Source: Bradyrhizobium diazoefficiens
GTDB lineage: Bacteria > Pseudomonadota > Alphaproteobacteria > Rhizobiales > Xanthobacteraceae
Assembly: GCF_016616235.1 (NCBI RefSeq)
Contig: NZ_CP067100.1
Location: forward strand, 2,849,001-2,913,000
DNA length: 64,000 bases
Reading direction: 5' to 3'
The notes under the pieces are model-generated. The model saw only the letters and a list, made by a program, of their open reading frames with translations, was not told the DNA's origin and ran no database searches. This document shows, one piece after another, positions 8,165-16,301 of this stretch. Each line of letters opens with the position of its first letter. Positions within the stretch are counted from its first letter, which is position 1. The translations under genes were made by a program, and so were the position numbers.

Positions 8165-9367
8165 ATGCATCAGGGACGCCATTTCCTTCAGATTCCGGGC
8201 CCGAGCCCGGTCCCCGAGCGCGTCCTGCGCGCCATGGACATGCCGGTGATCGACCACCGCAGCGCCGAATTCGGCGAGCTCGGCCGCACCGTGCTCGAAG
8301 GTAGCCGGAAGATATTCCAGACCTCAGGCCCGGTCGTGATCTTCCCGTCGTCGGGGACGGGCGCGTGGGAGGCCGCGATCGTCAACACGTTGTCGCCAGG
8401 CGACAAGGTGCTGATGGTCGAGACCGGCCATTTCGCCACCCTGTGGCGGCAGATGGCCGGGCGCTTCGGCATCGAGGTCGATTTCGTGCCCGGCGACTGG
8501 CGCCGCGGTGCCGATCCGACCGTGATCGAAGCCAGGCTCACCGAGGACAGCGCACACGCGATCAAGGCCGTGATGGTCGTGCACAACGAGACCTCGACCG
8601 GCGCCACCAGCCGCATCGCCGAGATCCGCGCCGCGATCGACCGCGTCTCGCATCCGGCGCTCTTGATGGTCGACACCATCTCCTCGCTCGGCTCGGTCGA
8701 CTACCGCCACGACGAGTGGAAGGTCGACGTCAGCGTGAGCTGCTCGCAGAAGGGTTTCATGCTGCCGCCGGGCCTCGGTTTCAACGCGATCTCCGAGAAG
8801 GCCCGCGCAGCTGCAAAGACCAACAGGATGCCGCGCTCCTATTTCGACTGGGCCGAGATGCTCAAGCCCAACGCCAACGGCTTCTTTCCCTATACGCCTG
8901 CGACCAATCTGCTCTACGGCCTGCGCGAGGCGATCGCGATGCTGCTCGAAGAAGGGCTCCAGAACGTCTTCGCGCGGCATCAGCGGCTCGCGGCCGCAAC
9001 TCGCGCCGCGGTCAATCATTGGGGCCTCGAAGTGCTCTGCCAGGAGCCGGCCGAGTTCTCGCCCGTGCTCACCGCGGTGCTGATGCCGCCGGACCATGAT
9101 GCGGACGCGTTCCGCAAGATTGTGCTCGATAATTACAACATGTCGCTCGGCTCGGGCTTGTCCAAGGTCGCCGGAAAGGTCTTCCGCATCGGCCATCTCG
9201 GTGAATGCAACGCGCTGACGCTGCTTGGCGCGCTCACCGGCGTGGAGATGGGCCTGTCAGCGGCCGGCGTGCCGCATCGCTCCGGCGGCGTCGACGTCGC
9301 CATGAAGCTGCTGGAGCAGCGCCCGCAGGGCAATGCATCGCCGCACCTGAAAGTGGTCGGCACTTAA
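8165..9367 (+). CDS. PLP-dependent class V aminotransferase (serine-glyoxylate / alanine-glyoxylate type), copy 1
   Basis: This 400-residue fold-type I enzyme would transfer an amino group to glyoxylate or a similar 2-oxo acid. Family markers are the N-terminal FLQIPGPSPVPERVLRAM, the PSSGTGAWEAA cofactor loop, the ALLMVDTISSLGS aspartate region and the PLP lysine in SCSQKGFML. The ATG at 8165 is chosen because GGGAGG sits 6 bp upstream; the frame stays open upstream, but that stretch is promoter DNA. It is followed 54 bp later by an MFS transporter and then by a close paralogue (10822-12021). The substrate is uncertain; glyoxylate fits the neighbouring hydroxyacid dehydrogenase. Confidence 0.9.
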   Translation: MHQGRHFLQIPGPSPVPERVLRAMDMPVIDHRSAEFGELGRTVLEGSRKIFQTSGPVVIFPSSGTGAWEAAIVNTLSPGDKVLMVETGHFATLWRQMAGRFGIEVDFVPGDWRRGADPTVIEARLTEDSAHAIKAVMVVHNETSTGATSRIAEIRAAIDRVSHPALLMVDTISSLGSVDYRHDEWKVDVSVSCSQKGFMLPPGLGFNAISEKARAAAKTNRMPRSYFDWAEMLKPNANGFFPYTPATNLLYGLREAIAMLLEEGLQNVFARHQRLAAATRAAVNHWGLEVLCQEPAEFSPVLTAVLMPPDHDADAFRKIVLDNYNMSLGSGLSKVAGKVFRIGHLGECNALTLLGALTGVEMGLSAAGVPHRSGGVDVAMKLLEQRPQGNASPHLKVVGT

Positions 9368-9421
9368 AGCTCGCGCAGGGCACGCGAGCAGCAATCATAA
9401 GAAGCGATCAGGAGGGTGGAG

Positions 9422-10705
9422 ATGGGGATCAGGTTCAAGGCCACGCATGTCGTGCTGGCGATGCTCTGCGCGATGTATTTCATCACCTATGTCGACCGGG
9501 TGAACATCGGCACGGCGGCGAGCGAGATCCAGAAGGAGCTGGGCCTGTCGAACACCCAGCTCGGCCTCGTCTTCTCCGCCTTTGCCTACCCCTATCTGTT
9601 GTTCCAGGTAATCGGCGGCTGGGTCGGCGATCGCTTCGGGCCGCGCAAGACGCTGTTCTGGTGCGGCATGATCTGGGCGGCCGCCACCATCATGACCGGC
9701 TTCGTGCACGGCCTCGCCGCGTTGTTCATCGCGCGCTTCGCGCTCGGCTTCGGCGAGGGCGCGACGTTTCCGACCGCAACGCGCGCGATGCAATATTGGA
9801 CGCCGGCGAACCGCCGCGGTTTTGCTCAAGGCCTGACCCATTCCTTCGCCCGGCTGGGCAACGCGGTGACGCCGCCGGTGGTGGCATTGCTGATCCTGTG
9901 GCTGACCTGGCGCGGCGCCTTCGTCGTGCTCGGCTTCGTCAGCCTCGTATGGGGCGTCGTCTGGGTCTGGTACTTCCGCAACGAGCCGAAGGATCACGCC
10001 TCGATCACCGAGGCCGAGCTTGCCGCGCTGCCGCCGCGCCCGACCGGCGAACGGCCGCGCGTGCCCTGGGGGCCGCTGCTTGGCCGGATGTGGCCGGTGA
10101 CGCTGACCTATTTCTGCTACGGCTGGTGCCTGTGGCTGTACCTGAACTGGCTGCCGCTGTTCTTCAAGAACAACTACAGCCTCGACATCAAGAACTCGGC
10201 GCTGTTCGCCTCCGGTGTGTTCTTCGCCGGCGTGGTCGGCGACAGCGTCGGCGGCGTGCTCTCGGACAAGATCCTCGACCGCACCGGCAATGTCCGCCTG
10301 GCGCGGCTCAGCGTCACCGCTGCGGGATTTGCGGGGGCGCTGCTCTCGCTGTTTCCGATCCTGTTCGTCCACGACATCACCATCGTTGCGCTATGCCTGT
10401 CGGCCGGCTTCTTCTGCGCCGAGCTGGTGATCGGTCCGATGTGGTCGATCCCGATGGACATCGCCCCGAAATACTCAGGCACCGCGTCGGGACTCATGAA
10501 CACCGGCTCGGCCTTGGCCGCGATCGTCTCTCCCCTGGTCGCAGGGTTCGTGATCGATGCGACCGGCAACTGGTATCTACCGTTCCTGATGTCGATGGGC
10601 CTGCTGTTGCTCGGTGGCGTTTCCGCCTTCCTGATGCACCCCGAGCGCCCGTTCGCGGAGGCCGAAGGACGGGCGCCATCCGCGAAGATGGTGGCCGCGG
10701 AGTAG
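9422..10705 (+). CDS. MFS transporter, anion:cation symporter (ACS) family
   Basis: This 427-residue, 12-TM permease resembles the ACS family that imports hexuronates, tartrate and other organic anions. The first helix and loop contain YFITYVDRVNIGTAASEIQ, close to the family signature with its DR pair, and GDRFGPRKTLF marks the TM2-3 loop. The ATG at 9422 has GGAGGG 5 bp before it; the GTG at 9416 overlaps that ribosome-binding site and is rejected. It lies between the two paralogous aminotransferases in one apparent operon, so it probably imports their substrate or a precursor. A small GC hairpin (GGCGGA-GG-TCCGCC, 10710-10723) sits just past its stop and may protect the upstream message. 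Confidence 0.9.
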   Translation: MGIRFKATHVVLAMLCAMYFITYVDRVNIGTAASEIQKELGLSNTQLGLVFSAFAYPYLLFQVIGGWVGDRFGPRKTLFWCGMIWAAATIMTGFVHGLAALFIARFALGFGEGATFPTATRAMQYWTPANRRGFAQGLTHSFARLGNAVTPPVVALLILWLTWRGAFVVLGFVSLVWGVVWVWYFRNEPKDHASITEAELAALPPRPTGERPRVPWGPLLGRMWPVTLTYFCYGWCLWLYLNWLPLFFKNNYSLDIKNSALFASGVFFAGVVGDSVGGVLSDKILDRTGNVRLARLSVTAAGFAGALLSLFPILFVHDITIVALCLSAGFFCAELVIGPMWSIPMDIAPKYSGTASGLMNTGSALAAIVSPLVAGFVIDATGNWYLPFLMSMGLLLLGGVSAFLMHPERPFAEAEGRAPSAKMVAAE

Positions 10706-10821
10706 GGGCGGCGGAGGTCCGCCGGTTATGCATGGGAGACGCCTTTAGGAGAGGGGACAAGCCGGTCAAATGGTGCTATTCGGCGGCCACCAAGACGAAG
10801 GCTAGACCGGGAAGGACGCCG

Positions 10822-12021
10822 ATGACCGTGCATACTGGAAGGCATTTCCTCCAGATTCCAGGACCAACCAATGTGCCCGACCGCGTGCTGCGGGCGATGG
10901 ACATGCCGACGCTGGACCATCGCGGCCCGGAGTTCGCCGAGCTCGGCTTCGCCGTGCTCGCCGCGATGCAGCGCGTGTTCCGCACCAAGCAGCCCGTGAT
11001 CATCTTCCCCTCGTCGGGCACCGGCGCCTGGGAAGCGGCGATGGTGAATGTGCTCGCGTCCGGCGACAAGGTCTTGATGTGCGAGACCGGCCAGTTTGCC
11101 GTGCTGTGGCGCGGTATCGCCGAGAAGTTCAAGCTCGACGTCGACTTCATCGCAGGCGATTGGCGCCATGGCGCCGACCTCGCCGAGGTCGAGCAGCGCC
11201 TTGCCGCCGACAAGCAGCACGCGATCAAGGCGGTCTGCGTCGTCCACAACGAGACCTCGACCGGCTGCGTGACGCCGCCCCTGGAGGTGCGCAAGATCCT
11301 CGACCGCACACAACATCCGGCGCTGCTGATGGTCGACACCATCTCCGGCCTCGGCTCGATGGAATATGAGCACGACGCCTGGGGCATCGACGTCTCGGTC
11401 GCGGGCTCCCAGAAAGGCCTGATGCTGCCGCCCGGCCTCGGCTTCAACGCCGTCTCGGAGAAGGCGCTCGCGGTTGCCAAGGCCAATCCCGGCATGCGCT
11501 CTTATTGGGACTGGCAGGAGGTCATCAGCTTCAACAAGCTCGGCACCTTCCCCTACACGCCGGCGACCAACCTGCTCTACGGCCTGCGCGAAGCGGTGAA
11601 GATGCTGGAAGAGGAAGGCCTCGAGAACGTCTGGTCCCGCCACAAGCGCCACAGCGCGGCGACGCGCGCCGCGGTCAAAGTCTGGGGCCTCGAGACACAG
11701 TGCGCCGATCCCGCCGCGCATTCGCCGGCGCTGACCGGCGTGCGCGTGCCGGAAGGACATGACGCCGACGCCTTCCGCAAGGTGGTGCTGGAAAATTTTG
11801 ACATGTCGCTCGGCACCGGCCTGAACAAGGTCAAGGGCAAGGTGTTTCGCATCGGCCATATCGGTCATTTCAACGATCTGATGCTGATGGGGACGCTCGC
11901 CGGCGTCGAGATGGGCCTTGATCTTGCAAAAATCCCGCACCGGAGCGGCGGCGTATTGGCGGCCATGGACGTCCTGAAGGGACGCGACATGGTGCCGATG
12001 GCGAAAGCTCAGGTGGCCTGA
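10822..12021 (+). CDS. PLP-dependent class V aminotransferase (serine-glyoxylate type), copy 2
   Basis: This 399-residue paralogue of the 8165-9367 product is clearly more than half identical over its length by eye and colinear with it. Shared blocks include FPSSGTGAWEAA, VVHNETSTG, SQKG with the PLP lysine, and FPYTPATNLLYGLREA. The ATG at 10822 follows GGAAGGA by a good distance. Differences cluster around the substrate-side segment after the PLP lysine (YWDWQEVISFNK here, YFDWAEMLKPNA in copy 1), which suggests related but distinct substrates. A crotonase-family gene starts 31 bp downstream. No frame damage is visible. Confidence 0.9.
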   Translation: MTVHTGRHFLQIPGPTNVPDRVLRAMDMPTLDHRGPEFAELGFAVLAAMQRVFRTKQPVIIFPSSGTGAWEAAMVNVLASGDKVLMCETGQFAVLWRGIAEKFKLDVDFIAGDWRHGADLAEVEQRLAADKQHAIKAVCVVHNETSTGCVTPPLEVRKILDRTQHPALLMVDTISGLGSMEYEHDAWGIDVSVAGSQKGLMLPPGLGFNAVSEKALAVAKANPGMRSYWDWQEVISFNKLGTFPYTPATNLLYGLREAVKMLEEEGLENVWSRHKRHSAATRAAVKVWGLETQCADPAAHSPALTGVRVPEGHDADAFRKVVLENFDMSLGTGLNKVKGKVFRIGHIGHFNDLMLMGTLAGVEMGLDLAKIPHRSGGVLAAMDVLKGRDMVPMAKAQVA

Positions 12022-12052
12022 AGCAACTCCAGTGAACTGAAGAGATCGCGCG

Positions 12053-12850
12053 ATGAATGCACCGACGACGACCAACGAAGACCTGCTCTACTCCGTCCAG
12101 GACGGCATCGCGCGGATCACCTTCAACCGCCCCCAGGCGCGCAACGCCATGACCTTCGCCATGTATGACCGCATGGCGGAGATCTGCCAGGAGATCAACG
12201 CCGACCGCTCGATCAAGGCGCTGATCCTGACCGGCGCCGGCGACAAGGCCTTCGCCTCCGGCACCGACATTTCCCAGTTCCGCGCCTTCAAGACCGCGCA
12301 GGATGCGCTCGACTACGAGGCGCGCATCGACCGCGTGCTCGGCACGCTCGAGCAGTGCCGCGTGCCCGTGATCGCGGCGATCGCGGGCGCCTGCACCGGC
12401 GGCGGCGCCGGAATTGCGGCGTGCTGCGACCTTCGCATCGGGACTGAAACGACACGGATCGGCTTTCCGATCGCGCGCACGCTCGGCAACTGCCTCTCGA
12501 TGTCCAACATCAGCCGCGTCGTGTCGCTGGTCGGACCGGCCCGCACCAAGGACCTGATTTTCAAGGCGCGCCTCGTCGAAGCGCAGGAAGCGCTCTCGCT
12601 TGGCCTGCTCAACGAGGTCGTGCCCGATGTCGAGACGCTGCAGCGCCGCGCCGACGAGACCGCAAAGCTCGTCGCCAGCCACGCGCCGCTGACGCTGGAG
12701 GCGACCAAGGAAGCGGTGCGCCGCATCCGCCGCACGTTGTCGCGCGAGGAAGGCGAGGATCTGATCCTCAAGGCCTATATGAGCGAAGATTTCCGTGAGG
12801 GCATGGACGCCTTCCTCAACAAGCGCGCGCCGATCTGGAAGGGCAAGTAG
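12053..12850 (+). CDS. Crotonase-fold protein lacking both classical hydratase glutamates
   Basis: This 265-residue crotonase-fold protein lies at the end of the aminotransferase/MFS operon (31-bp gap). The CoA oxyanion-hole segment GDKAFASGTDIS is recognisable. The two catalytic glutamates of enoyl-CoA hydratase are both replaced: the GGGCE position reads GGGAG and the GxPE position reads GFPIA. It is therefore unlikely to hydrate enoyl-CoA by the standard two-glutamate mechanism. It may catalyse another CoA-thioester reaction (isomerisation, decarboxylation, thioester or C-C hydrolysis). The fold is assigned with confidence, the reaction is not. Confidence 0.85.
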   Translation: MNAPTTTNEDLLYSVQDGIARITFNRPQARNAMTFAMYDRMAEICQEINADRSIKALILTGAGDKAFASGTDISQFRAFKTAQDALDYEARIDRVLGTLEQCRVPVIAAIAGACTGGGAGIAACCDLRIGTETTRIGFPIARTLGNCLSMSNISRVVSLVGPARTKDLIFKARLVEAQEALSLGLLNEVVPDVETLQRRADETAKLVASHAPLTLEATKEAVRRIRRTLSREEGEDLILKAYMSEDFREGMDAFLNKRAPIWKGK

Positions 12851-12947
12851 CGTCTCGATTCGTTCGCATTGCCGCACGTAGTGCGAACGGCGGTTGACTC
12901 TATCCCTCAACCGTTCAGCGCCATGCGCTTGTCATAAAAACTTCAAT

Positions 12948-12968
12948 CGGTTCCGGTCTCCGGAACCG
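12948..12968. other. Perfect 9-bp hairpin, 3-nt loop
   Basis: CGGTTCCGG-TCT-CCGGAACCG forms a 9-bp stem with a TCT loop, 98 bp past the crotonase stop. No T-run follows, so it may be a Rho-assisted 3' end or an unrelated palindrome. The rest of 12851-13114 shows no gene. Confidence 0.45.
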
Positions 12969-13114
12969 AAGACAAGCGCACTTTCGCGTTTGCATTTGAC
13001 GTCGTGACAACCTCGGGAATAGGATTGCCGAGGTTGCATCTGTCGATCCGCATTCGAGCCGACAGATCAGCCAGTTTTTTGATGTGTTTCGACTGACCAC
13101 GCAGCGATCACTGA

Positions 13115-14377
13115 AAAGTCAGCTTCGATCTGATCGGCGATCCCGAAGGCACGGACACGCCGTTCTCGGTGGCATGGGACGGCGTCACGCTGCTGTCGCT
13201 GAGCCACGTCGCGCCCGGCATCAACCACTATGCGTTCGAGGTCTCCCGCGATCCTCTGCTGTCGGCCACGACGCTGCAATTCGCCTATGCCGATGATGCC
13301 GATGGCATGATCCTCGATTCCGTGAATGTCAGCCCCGCGACGGGGCCGGCAACGGAATCGACCGCAGGGTCGATTTCGTTCTCCGACGTCGAGAGTGGCG
13401 ATACTCACACCGCGAGCTTCGTGCCAGCAAGCAGCGACTATGTCGGCACGTTCTCGCTCGATCCGGTCAGCGAGTCCGGCGGGGCCGGCTCGGTCGGCTG
13501 GCATTTCACCGTCAACAATGCCGACATCCAGTTCCTGGGGCAGGGGCAGGCGCTGACCCAGGACTATTTCGTCACGGTCGACGACAGTCACGGCGGCACT
13601 GTCATCCAGGATGTCACCGTCACCATCAACGGCACCAATGACGCGCCCACCGCGGTGAGCGAGACCGTGGTCACGGATGCCGGCTCCGGCGGCTCGGTCG
13701 CCATTCCCGGCTGGGCGCTGGGGCTGAACGACACCGATCCCGACAGCTCGGACCACCTCTCGGCCGGTGCCGTCACGGCAAGCTCCGGCGGCAGCGCAGG
13801 GGCAGCCTTCGGCTTTGTCTTTTTCACCGATGACGCAACGGCCGGCGGCTCGTTCGACTACACCGCCACCGACGGGATGACCAGTTCGTCCGGCGCCGCG
13901 ACCGACACCCTCGTCAACGACGTGGCTACCGCGTCAGTGCTGAACGGGACCAGCGGCGACGACATCCTCATCGCCACCAACGGTACCGAAGCCCTGAACG
14001 GCGGAGGTGGCAACGATGTCCTGATCGGGACGGCGTCCGGTCATGTCATGAGCGGCGGCGGTGGTAACGATGTGTTCGCGTTCCTTCAGTCCCCGACCGG
14101 GCCCGGCCAGGTCACGGACTTCAACAACACCACCGAGACCGATCGCATCGCGATCTCGGCCAGCAGCTTCGGCGGTGGCCTGACGGCGGGCATGGACGTG
14201 ACGTCGATCTTCGAGACCTCGGCCGACAATACGTTCTCCGGCGCGGCCGAATTCCACTTCGACACGGGCAACCAGACGCTCTACTTCAGCGCGGATGGCA
14301 CGCAAGGATCGGCGGTCGCGGTGGTCGTGGTCCAGCCCGGGGCGGTGATCAATCCGCACGACATCCTGCTGGTCTAG
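13115..14377 (+). pseudogene. C-terminal remnant of a large VCBS/RTX surface or secreted protein
   Basis: The open frame runs from just after an in-frame TGA (13112-13114) to the TAG at 14375 and reads as protein from its first codons. The segment before the first possible start (GTG at 13169, no ribosome-binding site) already looks like family sequence (FDLIGDPEGTDTPFSVAWDG). Domains: a beta-sandwich segment, one VCBS repeat ending in the hallmark DVTVTINGTNDAP, a second cadherin-like segment, and two or three RTX nonapeptides (LNGGGGNDVLIGTA, MSGGGGNDVFAF) before a C-terminal secretion-type tail. Family members are usually much longer, type I-secreted and Ca2+-binding. Without an N-terminus or start this is probably a decayed 3' end. 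Expression from the GTG cannot be fully excluded. Confidence 0.7.
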
Positions 14378-14405
14378 TCGGCCGGCCCATTGGTTTCACG
14401 AACTG

Positions 14406-14437
14406 GCGCGGGCTCCGCAAGGGGCCCGCGCTTTCTT
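14406..14437 (+). terminator. Rho-independent terminator
   Basis: GCGCGGGC (14406-14413) and GCCCGCGC (14424-14431) form a perfect 8-bp stem with a 10-nt loop, followed at once by TTTCTT. It lies 29 bp after the stop of the RTX/VCBS fragment. A working terminator suggests that the locus was once transcribed. Confidence 0.75.
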
Positions 14438-14580
14438 GCGACGCCCGTGCTTGCAATCCGTCTAAGTCCAAAGTCATAAGCGGGCCGATGCCAGCCAGGC
14501 TTGAACTGACCGGTATTCGCCCGCACAATGCCGTTCGCTGGCTTCCGCGAATTGCCAATACCAACAAGAACATAGGGAAG

Positions 14581-15573
14581 ATGCGCGTGGGACATGGAAT
14601 GAAGGCCGCGGTCGTGCTGGCGGCTACGCTTTGCAGCGCGCCGGCCTTGGCCGGCTGGGAACCGACCAAACCGGTCGAGATCGTGGTCGCGGCGGGCGCG
14701 GGCGGCGCCTCCGACCAGATGGCGCGGATGATGCAGGCCGCGATCCAGAAGAACAATCTGATGAAGCAGCCAGTCGTGGTCTCGCTCAAGGGCGGCGCGT
14801 CGGGCGCGGAAGCGCTGATGTACATGAAATCGAGCGAGGGCGATCCGAACAAGGTGCTGATCGCCTATTCGTTGATCTACATGCTGCCGCTGTCGGCGAA
14901 GATTCCGTTCAACTGGCGTGAGCTGACCCCCGTCGCGGTGATCGCGCTCGACCAGTTCGTGCTGTGGGACAACAGTGCCGGCCCCAAGACGGTGAAGGAA
15001 TTCGTCGCGGCCGCGAAGGCGGCGAGCGCGCCGTTCAAGATGGGCGGCACCGGCTCCAAACGCGAGGACCACGTGCTGACCGTCTTCCTGGAGCAGAAGA
15101 CCGGCGCAAAGTTCTCCTATCTGCCCTACAAGTCGGGCGGCGAGGCCGCGACCCAGCTGGTTGGCAACCACACCGAAGCCAACGTCAATAACCCCAGTGA
15201 AAATCTCGAGGTCTGGCGCGCCGGCCAGGTGCGTCCACTCTGCGTGTTCGACAAGGAGCGCATCTCTTACACCACAAAGGTGACGGACACCCAGTCCTGG
15301 GCCGACATCCCGACCTGCAAGGAAGAGGGCGTCGACGTCCAGTATCTGATGCTGCGCGCGATGTTCCTGCCCGGCAAGGTCACGCCGGAGCAGCAGGCGT
15401 TCTATGTCGAGCTGCTCCACAAAGTGACGCAGACCGCGGAATACAAGGACTATATGGAGAGGCAGGCGTTGAAGCCGATCTTCCTCACCGGCAAGGACAT
15501 GGTGCAGTTCCTCGAAGAGGACGATGCCACCAACAAGTCGCTGATGACGGAAGCCGGTTTCAGCGCGAAGTGA
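14581..15573 (+). CDS. Tripartite tricarboxylate transporter periplasmic binding protein (TctC/Bug family)
   Basis: This binding protein of about 330 residues has a clear Sec signal peptide (MKAAVVLAATLCSAPALAG). The mature part begins WEPTKPVEIVVAAGAGGASD, the usual Bug N-terminus whose loop grips a carboxylate. The likely start is ATG 14581 (AGGGAAG just upstream) or ATG 14599, which begins the signal peptide directly; the frame is open back to 14488, but that part is not signal-like. It is followed by tctB and tctA, so the three form one uptake system for a di- or tricarboxylate or aromatic acid. A long palindromic repeat separates it from tctB. Confidence 0.9.
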   Translation: MRVGHGMKAAVVLAATLCSAPALAGWEPTKPVEIVVAAGAGGASDQMARMMQAAIQKNNLMKQPVVVSLKGGASGAEALMYMKSSEGDPNKVLIAYSLIYMLPLSAKIPFNWRELTPVAVIALDQFVLWDNSAGPKTVKEFVAAAKAASAPFKMGGTGSKREDHVLTVFLEQKTGAKFSYLPYKSGGEAATQLVGNHTEANVNNPSENLEVWRAGQVRPLCVFDKERISYTTKVTDTQSWADIPTCKEEGVDVQYLMLRAMFLPGKVTPEQQAFYVELLHKVTQTAEYKDYMERQALKPIFLTGKDMVQFLEEDDATNKSLMTEAGFSAK

Positions 15574-15581
15574 TTCTTTCA

Positions 15582-15716
15582 CCTCTCCCCGCTTGCGGGG
15601 AGAGGTCGCATCGCATCGAAGATGCGGGTGAGGGGGACTCTCCGCGAATCCAACTCTCACCGTTTACGCGGAGACTCCCCCTCACCCCGACCCTCTCCCC
15701 GCAAGCGGGGAGAGGG
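15582..15716. repeat. REP/BIME-like inverted repeat between binding-protein and membrane genes
   Basis: The unit CCTCTCCCCGCTTGCGGGGA is itself a palindrome and recurs near-inverted at 15692-15715 (CCTCTCCCCGCAAGCGGGGA). Between them, GGGTGAGGGGGACTCTCCGCG pairs with CGCGGAGACTCCCCCTCACCC. The whole 135 bp can fold into nested stems. The same core (CTCTCCC-GCAAGC-GGGAGAG) returns at 28360-28480. Its place inside the operon suggests an mRNA-stabilising or uncoupling role. Confidence 0.8.
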
Positions 15717-15747
15717 AGAATTGACCGCACTCCGTCCCTAACAGAGC

Positions 15748-16290
15748 ATGTCCCAAACCGATCTTGAAATCGTCGTCGACGATCCGACTGCGCCTGAGGA
15801 CGACTCGCCCTCCGTCGTCTCCTCCGGCACGATCGAGATCATCGTCTGCCTGCTGTTGCTCGCGCTCGCCGTCACGCTCGGCTACGACAATTGGCGTACC
15901 GGCGCCTCCTGGGATGCGACCGGGCCCGAGCCCGGCTATTTCCCGTTCTATCTCTCCGTCATCCTCGGCGGCAGCAGCCTGTACGGACTGATCGTGGCGC
16001 TGGTCGCGCACCGCAAGGCGGCTGAGAGCTTCGTCACGCGCGCGCAGGCGCGCCGGGTGATGGCAGTGTTCGTGCCAACGCTGCTGTTCTGCGTCGTGAC
16101 GCAGTTCCTCGGCCTCTATGTCGCGAGCTTCCTGCTGATTGCCGGCTTCATGCGCCTCGTCGGCAAGATCGCGCTGTGGAAGTCGCTGCTCACCGCTCTT
16201 GTGTTCACTGCGATCATGTTCGTCACCTTCGACATCGCCTTCGACGTCATCATGCCGAAGGGGCCGCTGGAAGCGGCCTTCGGCTACTAG
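15748..16290 (+). CDS. Tripartite tricarboxylate transporter small membrane subunit TctB
   Basis: This 180-residue protein has four predicted membrane segments (about residues 27-45, 69-91, 107-125 and 130-165). The TctB hallmark GPEPGYFPFYLSVILGG sits after the first helix. It forms the membrane channel with TctA, whose gene starts 11 bp downstream, and works with the binding protein upstream. The ATG at 15748 has only a weak ribosome-binding site (AACAGAGC), so translation may be lower than that of the binding protein. Confidence 0.9.
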   Translation: MSQTDLEIVVDDPTAPEDDSPSVVSSGTIEIIVCLLLLALAVTLGYDNWRTGASWDATGPEPGYFPFYLSVILGGSSLYGLIVALVAHRKAAESFVTRAQARRVMAVFVPTLLFCVVTQFLGLYVASFLLIAGFMRLVGKIALWKSLLTALVFTAIMFVTFDIAFDVIMPKGPLEAAFGY

Positions 16291-16301
16291 GCGGGCCCGC
16301 G

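Noticed and set aside
10726..12075. Minus-strand open frame of 449 codons opposite aminotransferase copy 2
   Set aside because: A similar frame lies opposite copy 1 (8324-9196), because the sense proteins are paralogous. It reflects codon bias, not a gene.
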